Position numbers and translations under genes: made by a program. A stretch of 34,217 nt of DNA from Salidesulfovibrio brasiliensis JCM 12178 (lineage in GTDB: Bacteria > Desulfobacterota > Desulfovibrionia > Desulfovibrionales > Desulfovibrionaceae): contig NZ_BBCB01000030.1 of NCBI RefSeq assembly GCF_001311825.1, forward strand, positions 1-34,217, read 5' to 3'. This document shows, piece after piece, positions 26,548 through 33,630 of the stretch. The first letter of the stretch is position 1. Each line of letters opens with the position of its first letter. Under the pieces are notes generated by a model. The model was not told the origin of the DNA and made no database searches. It worked only from the letters and a program-made list of their open reading frames with translations.

Positions 26548-27441
26548 ATGACTGCAAACCAAGAGAGCATTATTCTCCTTGATGGTGGTACCGGCAGGGA
26601 ACTCGAAAAGCAGGGAGCCTCAATTGATCCACCATTATGGTCTGCCAATGCTTTTTACAGCAACCCCGACATCGTCAAAGAAGTTCATAAATCCTTTATT
26701 AATGCCGGGGCTTCAGTCATCACGACAAACACCTATGCTCTGACGAGATACCATTTATCAAATGCGGAAAAACAGGGTGATCAGGTTGCATTGCTCGACA
26801 TGGCCTATAGTCAGGCTCGGCAGGCGCGTGCAGAAACACATGACGGCGTTCGAATTGCTGCTTCAATACCCCCTTTATCAGAGTCCTACCGCGCAGATTT
26901 GGTGCCAGACAACACCGCGCTGGAAAAGGAATACGAGCTATTAATAGACCGGGCGATACACAATCAGGCAGACATACTGCTTGGTGAAACCCTCAGCCAT
27001 GCCAGAGAAGCTCGTATGATTGCTAAAATTGCTCAGAAAACGACTATCCCGCTATGGATCAGCTTTACGGTCAATGAATCAGGCAACCTTCGGAGCGGAG
27101 AAAGCTTGGAGGAGACGGCAACGGAGCTGCTGGATCTTGGCGTGAAGGTCCTGCTGGCGAACTGTTCAACGATGCAAAACATCCATAAAAGCATGTCTAT
27201 CTATCAAGCTTTGGCAACGGCTTTCGACTTTCAGTACGGAGCATACGGCAATCGCTATAATGAGATTAGAGAGGATTACAAACTGGAACTGAAATCAACG
27301 GAATTGAAGGAAGATCTCTCACCAGCACTATATACCGATGCCGCAAGACTATGGGTTGAGAAAGGTGCGACTATTGTGGGAGGCTGCTGTGGAATCGGCC
27401 CCGATTATATTCGGCACATCTCTCAAAACTTGCCGGTTTAG
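26548..27441 (+). CDS. Homocysteine S-methyltransferase-family protein
   Basis: 297 residues, single-domain methyltransferase of the BHMT/MmuM type. It begins ILLDGGTGRELEKQG and has SVITTNTYALTRYHL. The zinc cysteines are in LLANCST and VGGCCGIGPDYI. Such enzymes move a methyl group to homocysteine from S-methylmethionine, betaine or dimethylsulfonium compounds; the donor is not readable from sequence. It lacks the cobalamin domains of MetH. AT-richer codons than all neighbours and a duplicated gene end downstream suggest acquisition by transfer. GGAGG lies 9 bases before the ATG. Confidence 0.88.
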   Translation: MTANQESIILLDGGTGRELEKQGASIDPPLWSANAFYSNPDIVKEVHKSFINAGASVITTNTYALTRYHLSNAEKQGDQVALLDMAYSQARQARAETHDGVRIAASIPPLSESYRADLVPDNTALEKEYELLIDRAIHNQADILLGETLSHAREARMIAKIAQKTTIPLWISFTVNESGNLRSGESLEETATELLDLGVKVLLANCSTMQNIHKSMSIYQALATAFDFQYGAYGNRYNEIREDYKLELKSTELKEDLSPALYTDAARLWVEKGATIVGGCCGIGPDYIRHISQNLPV

Positions 27442-27823
27442 CCCGAGCTGAGAGCCGGGTCACCCCTTCGGGTCACTAATTGGCGCTTCTTGGGTGTCGG
27501 ATGAAGGAGCCTTGCCCGCCCTCTGTGCCTGCTGGAGCATGGCGGAAAAACTAACCAAAGTACGCCAAAGCAAACGGCAGTCCTGAATGGTGGACCGCAA
27601 CGAAGTTGGCTTGGCGAATGCACGCACATCAGTGGCAGCGTGTTCATCAACGACGACGAATCGGGCCTGCCCCACGACTGTGAAAATGGCAGATAAGGCG
27701 CGCCCCTCATCGCCGAACTCCTCTTCACCTTTCCCGATCTGTTTAAGGGTGTCCTCTCTCCACGCCCCCCCACTTCAGGACCACCGCCGCCAGATCAGGC
27801 GACACGCCCTCTGCCCATGCCGG

Positions 27824-27911
27824 GCTGACATGGGAATGCTCATCCGCGGACAGAAGATGGTTGATGCCATAAAGGCGGGCCCACGAGCGCATTCTGAAAC
27901 GCTATCTCTAG
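27824..27911 (+). pseudogene. 3' fragment of a second family-3 binding protein gene
   Basis: The read-through ADMGMLIRGQKMVDAIKA corresponds to LAPAMVIRWQRMFDAIRA at the end of the 25682-26422 gene. After a small deletion, the final 29 bases, ending in the same TAG, are identical to 26394-26422. Differences in the earlier part suggest an old paralogue rather than a recent copy. Confidence 0.7.
27883..27911 (+). repeat. 29-bp direct repeat, copy 2
   Basis: Exact copy of 26394-26422 at the end of the pseudogene fragment. The two copies bracket the methyltransferase gene. Confidence 0.9.
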
Positions 27912-27946
27912 GCCACGACCTTGGCATGACAACTCACACTGGCTCC

Positions 27947-29209
27947 CTATCGATCGAACACCTCGTCAAGCCAGTCGAAAAGGACCTGCCCCACCAAGCT
28001 GCGATTTTCCATGATGCAGTGGTTGGACGCCCCTTCATCGGAAGGCGTCACCACCAGCCTGCTGCGGGGATCACTCAAGCCGTCAAGTGCGACTTCCTGC
28101 TGACGCTGCACTTCCTTGCTGCGATATTCCCCCTCCCCGACAATCATGAGTGCCGGTGCAGCGATTTTTCCCGGGTCGAACGTGTTGCCCCGGTTGGCCT
28201 CAATGAGTTCGGAAGGCTCGTCAACGCCGTACCGCCAGCAAATGGACTTGACCACATCGGCGTGAAAAGAGCTCCAGGACTGCCGCTCTTCGGCCGTAGC
28301 CGTTGTAACAGGCATTGCGGCGAAGATAGGATAGCCGTCCACGACAGCCGAACTCATGGCAATGGCCTTGATGCGCGGATCATGCATGGCCGCCTGAGGA
28401 ACGAACTGCCCGCCACCGCTGATGCCGAATGCCGCGAGACGCTCAGGGTCCACGTCCGAACGGCCGAGCGCGTAGTCCACCACGTTCTTCATGGGCACAT
28501 AGGTGTCAGTACGAAATACAAGACCTTCAAGAGGCAACAGTCCCTGCCCCGGCAGATCGACGGTCATGAAGTTGTAACCGCGTTCATGCGCCTGAGGAGC
28601 AATGTAGAAGAAAAGGTCTTCGATAAAGGTCTCGCCACCGCCGATCATTATCAAGGTCGGGGCGGGCTTCCCGGAGTTTGCTGCCTTGCGAAAAAGACCG
28701 GGCAACACAGTGCCTTCAAAGGGAACCTCAAAATATTCCAACGGGGGGTCGAAGAGCGGCCCTGCCTTTTTCATCAGCGCGCGGCATTTACTCCCGCGTC
28801 TGGCCAGTTCGGGGTTATCCGGCAACATGCCCAAAAGGGAGAGGCGATAGTAATAGGCCGCTCGCAACAACTGATCCCGAGCGCTTACAGTGTGTCCACC
28901 GTCAAGGGATTGAAGCCCTCGAGCCTCTGCCCGCTCCGCTAAAGCACCCCATTCCCGTTGCCAGCTGGCACTGTCACCGTCGGTGATTCGGGACGCGGCA
29001 TAAAAAGCCTCCCCGATCGCCACACCACCATTGACGGCAGACCCCAGAATGAGATTGCCAAAATGAAAGTCCATGTCACCGTCATGAAAAAAGTATTTGA
29101 AGGTGGTTGCGTGGGCGTCAAAGGCGTCCCCGCCTTCCGCGGCAGAAGCCTGCCCGACTCCCAGCAGGATCAAGACTGCCGCGACAATGCTGACGATTCT
29201 CCTTTTCAT
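27947..29209 (-). CDS. Exported alpha/beta-hydrolase
   Basis: 420 residues with a signal peptide (KRRIVSIVAAVLILLGVGQASA). Helical N-terminal region, then an alpha/beta-hydrolase core. The oxyanion-loop region is PTLIMIGGGETFIED. The nucleophile elbow is FGISGGGQFV (Ser about residue 267). The acid is probably in LMIVGEGEY and the His in GASNHC (about residue 399). The layout resembles FrsA/dihydropseudooxynicotine hydrolase-like proteins, with a helical lid before the core. The substrate is unknown. AGGAGG lies 5 bases before the ATG. Its end lies only 35 bases from the binding-protein gene fragment. Confidence 0.85.
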   Translation of the reverse strand: MKRRIVSIVAAVLILLGVGQASAAEGGDAFDAHATTFKYFFHDGDMDFHFGNLILGSAVNGGVAIGEAFYAASRITDGDSASWQREWGALAERAEARGLQSLDGGHTVSARDQLLRAAYYYRLSLLGMLPDNPELARRGSKCRALMKKAGPLFDPPLEYFEVPFEGTVLPGLFRKAANSGKPAPTLIMIGGGETFIEDLFFYIAPQAHERGYNFMTVDLPGQGLLPLEGLVFRTDTYVPMKNVVDYALGRSDVDPERLAAFGISGGGQFVPQAAMHDPRIKAIAMSSAVVDGYPIFAAMPVTTATAEERQSWSSFHADVVKSICWRYGVDEPSELIEANRGNTFDPGKIAAPALMIVGEGEYRSKEVQRQQEVALDGLSDPRSRLVVTPSDEGASNHCIMENRSLVGQVLFDWLDEVFDR

Positions 29210-29368
29210 GATGACCTCCTATAGCCTGACAGGCAATTGCACATGATGGGTACTTTCCATGCTGCATACCGGAAGAATAGAATTCTTTGAACTGAAAACG
29301 CTCCAACCGATCATTCTGAAATGCGGCCGGGCTTGGTTTCACCCACTATCCCGTGCTATGGCTGCACC

Positions 29369-30016
29369 ATGAGCGCACCCCTCAAGGACCACCCGTACCT
29401 GACCTACTACCTGCAGGACATCCTGTTCTGGTACCGCAACGGCTCGGCCGGTGGCAGCAGGGTCATCAACAGCCACATGAAGAATGTGCGCATCGCCCTG
29501 AAGGAGGCGCTGGCCTCACGCCCGGCGGTGGCCTGCGTCGAGGCGCAGACCAAACCGGTCTGCTTCCATCTGGAACGGGCGCTGGACAACGGACTGCACG
29601 GTCCGGCCTCGGGAACGACAAGGATGCTTTCACGCATCACCTCGTCGCTGTCATGGGGCTACGGGTATGAGCGCATGCCCAGAAACCTTGAGCAGAAGTA
29701 CGCGTACAGCGAGCTCATGGGGCCGCGCGGGCTGGTACAGTTCGACCGGCTGATCCTCGGCGTCGTGCTGCTGGCTCCGGGCACCACCTATCCGGCCCAC
29801 AGCCACGCAGGCATCACCGAGTCATACCTCTGCCTCAGCGGAACCCTTTCGCAAAACGACGCAGGCGTCTACGCGCCGGGTTCCATGATCTACAATCCGC
29901 CGGAACACAGCCACCGCATCACGACGGACAGAAAGGAACCCTGCCTGCTCTCCTATGCGTGGACCGGTTCCGAAGAAGCCCTCGCCAACCAGAACATGAC
30001 CTTCAAACGCTGCTAG
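29369..30016 (+). CDS. Cupin resembling dimethylsulfoniopropionate lyases (DddL/DddQ-like)
   Basis: 215 residues, no signal peptide. A helical N-terminal half precedes a cupin barrel. Cupin motif 1 is intact: YPAHSHAGITESYLCLSG carries HxH, then Glu after four residues, then Gly after six; a Tyr two residues after the Glu matches the metal-site Tyr of Ddd lyases. Motif 2 is YAPGSMIYNPPEHSHR. YSELMGPRG, LAPGTTYPAHSHA and the ending SYAWTG follow the DMSP-lyase family pattern. If active it would cleave DMSP to dimethyl sulfide and acrylate; otherwise it is a related metal cupin. No clear ribosome site. Converges on a betaine-type binding protein gene. Confidence 0.62.
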   Translation: MSAPLKDHPYLTYYLQDILFWYRNGSAGGSRVINSHMKNVRIALKEALASRPAVACVEAQTKPVCFHLERALDNGLHGPASGTTRMLSRITSSLSWGYGYERMPRNLEQKYAYSELMGPRGLVQFDRLILGVVLLAPGTTYPAHSHAGITESYLCLSGTLSQNDAGVYAPGSMIYNPPEHSHRITTDRKEPCLLSYAWTGSEEALANQNMTFKRC

Positions 30017-30029
30017 CGCGCACGAGAAA

Positions 30030-30060
30030 GCCCCGTGACGCTGACGAGTCGCCACGGGGC
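30030..30060. terminator. Hairpin between convergent cupin and binding-protein genes
   Basis: Stem GCCCCGTG/CACGGGGC with a 15-base loop, without a T-run on the right. On the minus strand the arm is followed by GCTTTCTCG. Moderate support as a shared terminator. Confidence 0.5.
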
Positions 30061-30085
30061 CAAAGCTGTCGGCTGATGCGTTCGC

Positions 30086-31009
30086 CTACTTGTACGCGGC
30101 GCGGATCGCGTCAAAGGCAGGCTCGCCGGAGACGGTCTTCACGCCCTCCAGCCACTTCTTCACGGTATCAAGATTGGTGGCAATCCACTTGCGGGCCACC
30201 GTTGCGGGCGGGATGTCCTCGTAGCCGTATTCGTAAATCCAGCGGCTCTGGGTTTCCGCCGTGACCTTGAACTGCTGCAGGAAGCGAAACGCCTCCGGGA
30301 ACCGCTGCTGGAAATCATTGGACACGATGGTCTCGACCCAGGACTTGGTAATCAGTTCCTCGGAACCGGGGATGCCATCCAGGAACTTCATGTCGATCTT
30401 GACGGTCATCCAGTGTGGCTTCCAGGCATGAAACACGACCCAGTCGCCTTTCTTGACCTTGTTCTGGACCAACGAAAGCATCACCGGCGTGGTGCTGCTC
30501 ACGAGCTCCCAGTCGCCCAGCCCGGCAAAGTCTTCCTTGACCATGGCCTCGGTGGTGGCGTGCATGGCGCTGCCGATTTCGATGGTGTGCATGGAGTGGT
30601 CGAACTTGTCGGCATTCTTGTCGAGGTCGGCCATGGAGGTGATGCCAGCCTCGTAGACGTAGCTCGGCACGGCCAGCCCGATGACGGCTTCGTCGAGGTT
30701 GACGCCCGCCACGGTGAAGCCGCCCTTCTCCTTGACCGGAGTGTACATTTCGTTCTGGCTCGGCAGCCATGCCGCAACACAGACGTCCACGTCGCCCGTG
30801 GTGATTCCCTTATAGATGATGGGCGGGCCGACCTCGTACTGTTCGGTGTCGTAGCCCATGGTATCCAGAATTTGCGTGACCACGGCGGTCTTGACGGTCA
30901 CGCCGGGCCATGGCGGCACCCCGAAGCGCATGGTGTCGGCGGCCTGCGCCATGGTGTAGAAAAGAGAGAGAATCAACAGCAATGCGACGGTGACGATGGA
31001 TTTCTTCAA
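30086..31009 (-). CDS. Glycine betaine/proline-betaine-type ABC binding protein (OpuAC family)
   Basis: 307 residues. The chosen start is TTG at 31009, because AGGAG sits 6 bases upstream and the next residues form a clean signal peptide (KKSIVTVALLLILSLFYTMAQA). An upstream in-frame ATG at 31045 lacks a ribosome site. The mature protein has the betaine-binding layout with many Trp: MRFGVPPWPGV, GDVDVCVAAWLPSQNEMYTP, VVFHAWKPHWM. The family binds quaternary ammonium or sulfonium compounds (glycine betaine, proline betaine, choline, DMSP). No permease or ATPase gene is adjacent, so it is an orphan binding protein here. Confidence 0.9.
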   Translation of the reverse strand: MKKSIVTVALLLILSLFYTMAQAADTMRFGVPPWPGVTVKTAVVTQILDTMGYDTEQYEVGPPIIYKGITTGDVDVCVAAWLPSQNEMYTPVKEKGGFTVAGVNLDEAVIGLAVPSYVYEAGITSMADLDKNADKFDHSMHTIEIGSAMHATTEAMVKEDFAGLGDWELVSSTTPVMLSLVQNKVKKGDWVVFHAWKPHWMTVKIDMKFLDGIPGSEELITKSWVETIVSNDFQQRFPEAFRFLQQFKVTAETQSRWIYEYGYEDIPPATVARKWIATNLDTVKKWLEGVKTVSGEPAFDAIRAAYK

Positions 31010-31120
31010 GCTAGACTCCTGGTTACAATTCACGAAAGTTCCCAATCGACCGAAAGGGGGTTCGGGCGGAAACGGTCCGGATTTCCTGCCGGACGCACAG
31101 CAATGGTTATGGATTGTGAT

Positions 31121-31149
31121 TACATATTGGAAAGGCGCACAAAGGTCAA
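31121..31149 (-). promoter_or_regulatory. Sigma-70 promoter for the betaine-binding protein gene
   Basis: On the minus strand: TTGACC, a 17-base spacer, then TATGTA, upstream of the TTG start at 31009. Confidence 0.6.
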
Positions 31150-31228
31150 GACAGCGTATTTTCAGCAGAATTTCCTGCGCCCAAATCCGAAAGATTCAGA
31201 CTGCGAGCGCGCTGACGGGGCAAAGGCC

Positions 31229-31256
31229 AAAAAAAAAGACGCCCCGAAGGCGTCTT
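31229..31256 (-). terminator. Intrinsic terminator of the HesB/IscA-like selenoprotein gene
   Basis: On the minus strand: AAGACGCC, loop TTCGG, GGCGTCTT, then a run of seven further T. It starts 24 bases after the stop of the selenoprotein frame, which supports that frame being a real transcription unit. Confidence 0.9.
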
Positions 31257-31279
31257 ATGATGACCATTGGTCGTATCGG

Positions 31280-31603
31280 CTAACAGCCGCAGGAACCGCT
31301 GGAGCAGGCTCCGGGGGAACATCCGGCTCCTCCGCCAACCGGGTTGGCGGAATCCACGGTGAACCCGTAGTAGGTCATGTCAATCTTGATATCGCCGGTC
31401 TCGGCGGCCAGTTCCTTATCCACGAGGAAGGTGAACTCACCAATCTCGTTGACCTCGTCAGTGTCCTTAGGCTCATCCAGAGCCAGAGTCAGTCGAGGGC
31501 CAGCTCAGCCGCCGGATGCGAGGTAAACCCGCACCGGTGCTTTTTCTTTATCCGCAAAGTAGCTTTCCAGCTGCTTCTGTGCGGCTTCAGTCACATTGAT
31601 CAT
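31280..31603 (-). CDS. HesB/IscA-like protein with in-frame TGA (candidate selenoprotein)
   Basis: A 108-codon frame from ATG 31603 to TAG 31280, interrupted only by TGA at codon 33 (31505-31507). It reads MINVTEAAQKQLESYFADKE to codon 20, then APVRVYLASGG-U-AGPRLTLALDEPKD and a Cys-rich tail (GCSPGACSSGSCGC). The TGA falls exactly where A-type Fe-S carriers (IscA/HesB) have their first conserved cysteine (SGGCxGP). After it the frame stays in family for 75 codons, including FTFLVDKELA and IDMTYYGF. A hairpin of bacterial SECIS type follows the TGA. AAGGAGG precedes the ATG, and promoter and terminator are present. HesB-like selenoproteins are known in bacteria; Sec decoding here is inference. 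Confidence 0.85.
31470..31484 (-). promoter_or_regulatory. Candidate bacterial SECIS hairpin
   Basis: On the mRNA strand: GGCUC, loop UGGAU, GAGCC, beginning 20 bases after the in-frame UGA. A five-pair stem and a small loop with G at its second position, about 26 bases after the UGA, fit the known bacterial SECIS requirements. Lower-stem pairing is weak. Confidence 0.65.
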
Positions 31604-31636
31604 CTACGTCCTCCTTATCATTGGCTGGGGAAGTAA

Positions 31637-31665
31637 GAGGTAAGCACGACCCATTTGTTTGTCAA
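31637..31665 (-). promoter_or_regulatory. Promoter for the HesB/IscA-like gene
   Basis: On the minus strand: TTGACA (31660-31665), 17-base spacer, TACCTC (31637-31642). Divergent from the pyrR promoter. Confidence 0.6.
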
Positions 31666-31695
31666 ATACAATCTGTCAGCCCGCCCCGGCTTTGG

Positions 31696-31724
31696 TTGAC
31701 CCGCGAGGGCGCATGGATTATCTC
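31696..31724 (+). promoter_or_regulatory. Promoter for the pyrR operon
   Basis: TTGACC (31696-31701), 17-base spacer, TATCTC (31719-31724), about 30 bases before the pyrR start. Confidence 0.55.
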
Positions 31725-31753
31725 AGGGCATCCCCTAACCGGAGGATTGAACA

Positions 31754-32289
31754 ATGAAAGATTGCGGAACCATTCTGAATCGAAAGGAAATGACCCGGAC
31801 GCTCGATCGTCTGGCATCCGAGATCGTTGAACGCCGGGGCGAAGACGAAGATCTGGCGCTCGTCGGCGTACAGCGTCGCGGGGCAGACCTTGCCGAACGC
31901 CTTCAGGCCCTGCTCGGCGAAAAGCTCGACCGCCGCGTTCCGCTCGGCAAACTGGACATCAACCTCTACAGGGACGACTGGACCACGCTGGATATTCAGC
32001 CCACCATCAACTGCACGGAGATTCCCTTCGACATCGAAGGCAAGAGCATCGTGCTCATTGACGACGTGCTGTTTTCGGGCCGCACCACCCGCGCCGCGCT
32101 GGAAGCCATTCTCGACTATGGCCGTCCGCGCCGCGTGGAGCTGCTGGTGCTCATCGACCGCGGCCATCGCGAGCTGCCCATTCAGGCCGATTACGTCGCA
32201 AGCGGGTGGACACCGGCGGCCGGGAGCACGTCAACGTGCTGGTGGACGAGCGCGACGGCGAGGACCGCGTCTGCCTGACCGGAAAATAG
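31754..32289 (+). CDS. pyrR: PyrR-type bifunctional regulator / uracil phosphoribosyltransferase (apparent frameshift)
   Basis: Binds UMP and pyr leader RNA to attenuate pyrimidine genes in Gram-positives, and has uracil phosphoribosyltransferase activity. N-terminal LVGVQRRGADLAERL, central LGKLDINLYRDD, and the PRPP loop SIVLIDDVLFSGRTTRAAL are all typical. After DYVASG the frame degenerates. One extra G in the GGG at 32204-32206 restores VDTGGREHVNVLVDERDGED and the usual C-terminus, ending CLTGK at 32287-32289 (about 178 residues). CCGGAGG lies 7 bases before the ATG. First gene of an operon with the kinase-like and YkgJ genes. Confidence 0.9.
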
Positions 32290-32292
32290 ATC

Positions 32293-32829
32293 ATGAGCTT
32301 CACCAAGGTCGAACGCGACAGCGAGCCCAAACCCTGCATCACCCTCATCGGCATGGCCGGGGCCGGGAAATCAACCCTCGCCCCACTGCTTGCCAAGGCC
32401 CTCGGCTGGGTGCACATGGATACGGACAGGCACCTCGAAGCCTTTTACGGGCGCCCGCTGCAGGACATCTACGATACATACGGCCATGAGGAGTTCCTGC
32501 GCATCGAGGAACGGCTCGTCAGCGAAATCTCGCTCTTCCGTACGGTCATCTCCACCGGCGGCAGCGTGGTCTACGGTGCCGAGGCCGTCACCCGGCTCAA
32601 GGAGCTCGGCCCGGTCGTCTTTCTGGAAATCGACGCCGAGACCTTCCAGAAGCGCGTGGGCGACGCCGAAGGTCGCGGGCTGGCCGTCGCACCCGGCAAG
32701 ACCATGCTCGACGTGTTCGAGGAGCGCCAGCCCCTTTACCGCGAGGCCGCAGACGTCATCGTGCGCACTGACCGCTGCACGCCCGACGAGTGCGTGCAGG
32801 AAATTCTGGAACAGGTAGACATTTCATGA
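32293..32829 (+). CDS. Shikimate-kinase-like small-molecule kinase
   Basis: 178 residues. Walker A is GMAGAGKST (about residues 20-28), then DTDRHLEAF as the substrate Asp motif, FLRIEERLV (substrate Arg), STGGSVVY where shikimate kinases usually have a triple Gly, and RQPLYREAADV near the end. The lid reads GRGLAV rather than the common RPLL. These changes leave the substrate open: shikimate is possible, and I recall that some shikimate-kinase-like proteins of Desulfovibrio act on homoserine. The gene starts 3 bases after pyrR and overlaps the next gene by ATGA. Confidence 0.82.
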   Translation: MSFTKVERDSEPKPCITLIGMAGAGKSTLAPLLAKALGWVHMDTDRHLEAFYGRPLQDIYDTYGHEEFLRIEERLVSEISLFRTVISTGGSVVYGAEAVTRLKELGPVVFLEIDAETFQKRVGDAEGRGLAVAPGKTMLDVFEERQPLYREAADVIVRTDRCTPDECVQEILEQVDIS

Positions 32830-33422
32830 AAAAGCTGACCCCCAAGGCCGCCTACCGAAAACTGGGCGCCCTCTACAAGCGCATGGCCGACGAATACTCG
32901 GTCACGGCCAAGGCTGTGGGCCTGAGCTGCGAAGGCTGTACGGACAACTGCTGCCGCAGCTACTTCCAGCACCATACCTACATTGAGTGGGCCTACCTCT
33001 GGGAAGGGCTGAACAAGCTTCCGGCAGAAGAACGCGAAGCCATCCGCAAGCGGGCGGAAGACTATGTTTCCGAAGCGCAGGTCGCGCTGGGCAAGGGCGA
33101 ACGCCCGGCGGCCATGTGTCCGCTCATTCGCGAAGACGGACTGTGCGGCCTGTACGAATACCGGCTCATGACCTGCCGCATGCACGGCGTGCCCAACATT
33201 CTCGTTCGCCCGGACGGGCGCGTGGCCTCCTTCCCCGGCTGCTGGAAGACACAGGAGCTGGCGGAACAGGCCGCCTCTGAGCTGCCGACCCTGAACCGCA
33301 CCGCCATGCTGCGCGATCTCGCCCAGCTCGAAATGCAGTTCATGGGCAAGAAGCTGCAGGGCATGCCCAAAGTCGATCACACCATCGCGGAGATGATCAT
33401 CATCGGCCCTCCGCAGTTCTAG
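32826..33422 (+). CDS. YkgJ-family cysteine cluster protein
   Basis: 198 residues. The YkgJ-type cysteine pattern is CEGCTDNCCRSYF (about residues 35-47), followed by MCPLIREDGLCGLYEYRLMTCRMHG and FPGCW. The family is thought to bind zinc or an Fe-S cluster through these cysteines; its function is not established. The ATG overlaps the stop of the kinase gene (ATGA), so translation is probably coupled. A strong terminator follows. Confidence 0.88.
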   Translation: MKKLTPKAAYRKLGALYKRMADEYSVTAKAVGLSCEGCTDNCCRSYFQHHTYIEWAYLWEGLNKLPAEEREAIRKRAEDYVSEAQVALGKGERPAAMCPLIREDGLCGLYEYRLMTCRMHGVPNILVRPDGRVASFPGCWKTQELAEQAASELPTLNRTAMLRDLAQLEMQFMGKKLQGMPKVDHTIAEMIIIGPPQF

Positions 33423-33447
33423 ACCGACCTCGCTCCCGATTTCACAA

Positions 33448-33488
33448 GGCGCCACGGATGTTACATCCGTGGCCGCCTCTTTTTTTTC
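33448..33488 (+). terminator. Intrinsic terminator of the pyrR operon
   Basis: Stem GGC-GCCACGGATG with CATCCGTGGC-CGCC around loop TTA (one mismatch), followed by TCTTTTTTTT. Confidence 0.93.
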
Positions 33489-33601
33489 CATTATCCCCCG
33501 CCCGAATGGGCACCATGCTCGTTTTAACCCTCTGCCATGCCATGATTATCATACCACAAGACGCTATTCATACTATGATGGACGAAAATGGACCGCCCCC
33601 C

Positions 33602-33630
33602 TTGACACCTATACCCCGTATGGGTATATG
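33602..33630 (+). promoter_or_regulatory. Sigma-70 promoter with CsoR/CstR-like operator
   Basis: -35 TTGACA (33602-33607), 17-base spacer, -10 TATATG (33625-33630). Inside it sits the inverted repeat TATACCC-CGTAT-GGGTATA (33610-33628), covering the spacer and -10. This AT-flanked C-run/G-run palindrome is the typical operator shape of the CsoR/RcnR/FrmR/CstR repressor family. Repressor identity and signal (copper, persulfide, formaldehyde) are inference. Confidence 0.7.

Larger units (their letters stand above)
27442..27946. other. Gene-poor stretch after the methyltransferase
   Basis: 505 bases without a convincing intact gene. A 71-residue minus-strand frame at 27460-27675 (MGQARFVVVDEHAATDVRAF) has no clear ribosome site or known family. 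The right part, 27824-27911, is a fragment similar to the 3' end of the binding-protein gene at 25682-26422. Confidence 0.5.

Noticed and set aside
27587..28942. 451-residue plus-strand frame
   Set aside because: It overlaps the exported hydrolase gene, which has a signal peptide, nucleophile motif and ribosome site. The frame itself has none.
31280..31507. Reading the HesB/IscA-like locus as a pseudogene truncated by TGA
   Set aside because: The TGA falls precisely at the conserved Cys, the rest of the frame is intact, a SECIS-like hairpin follows, and promoter and terminator are preserved.
30413..31636. 407-residue plus-strand frame over the binding protein and HesB/IscA-like genes
   Set aside because: Antisense shadow. 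It also crosses the terminator and promoter of the selenoprotein gene.
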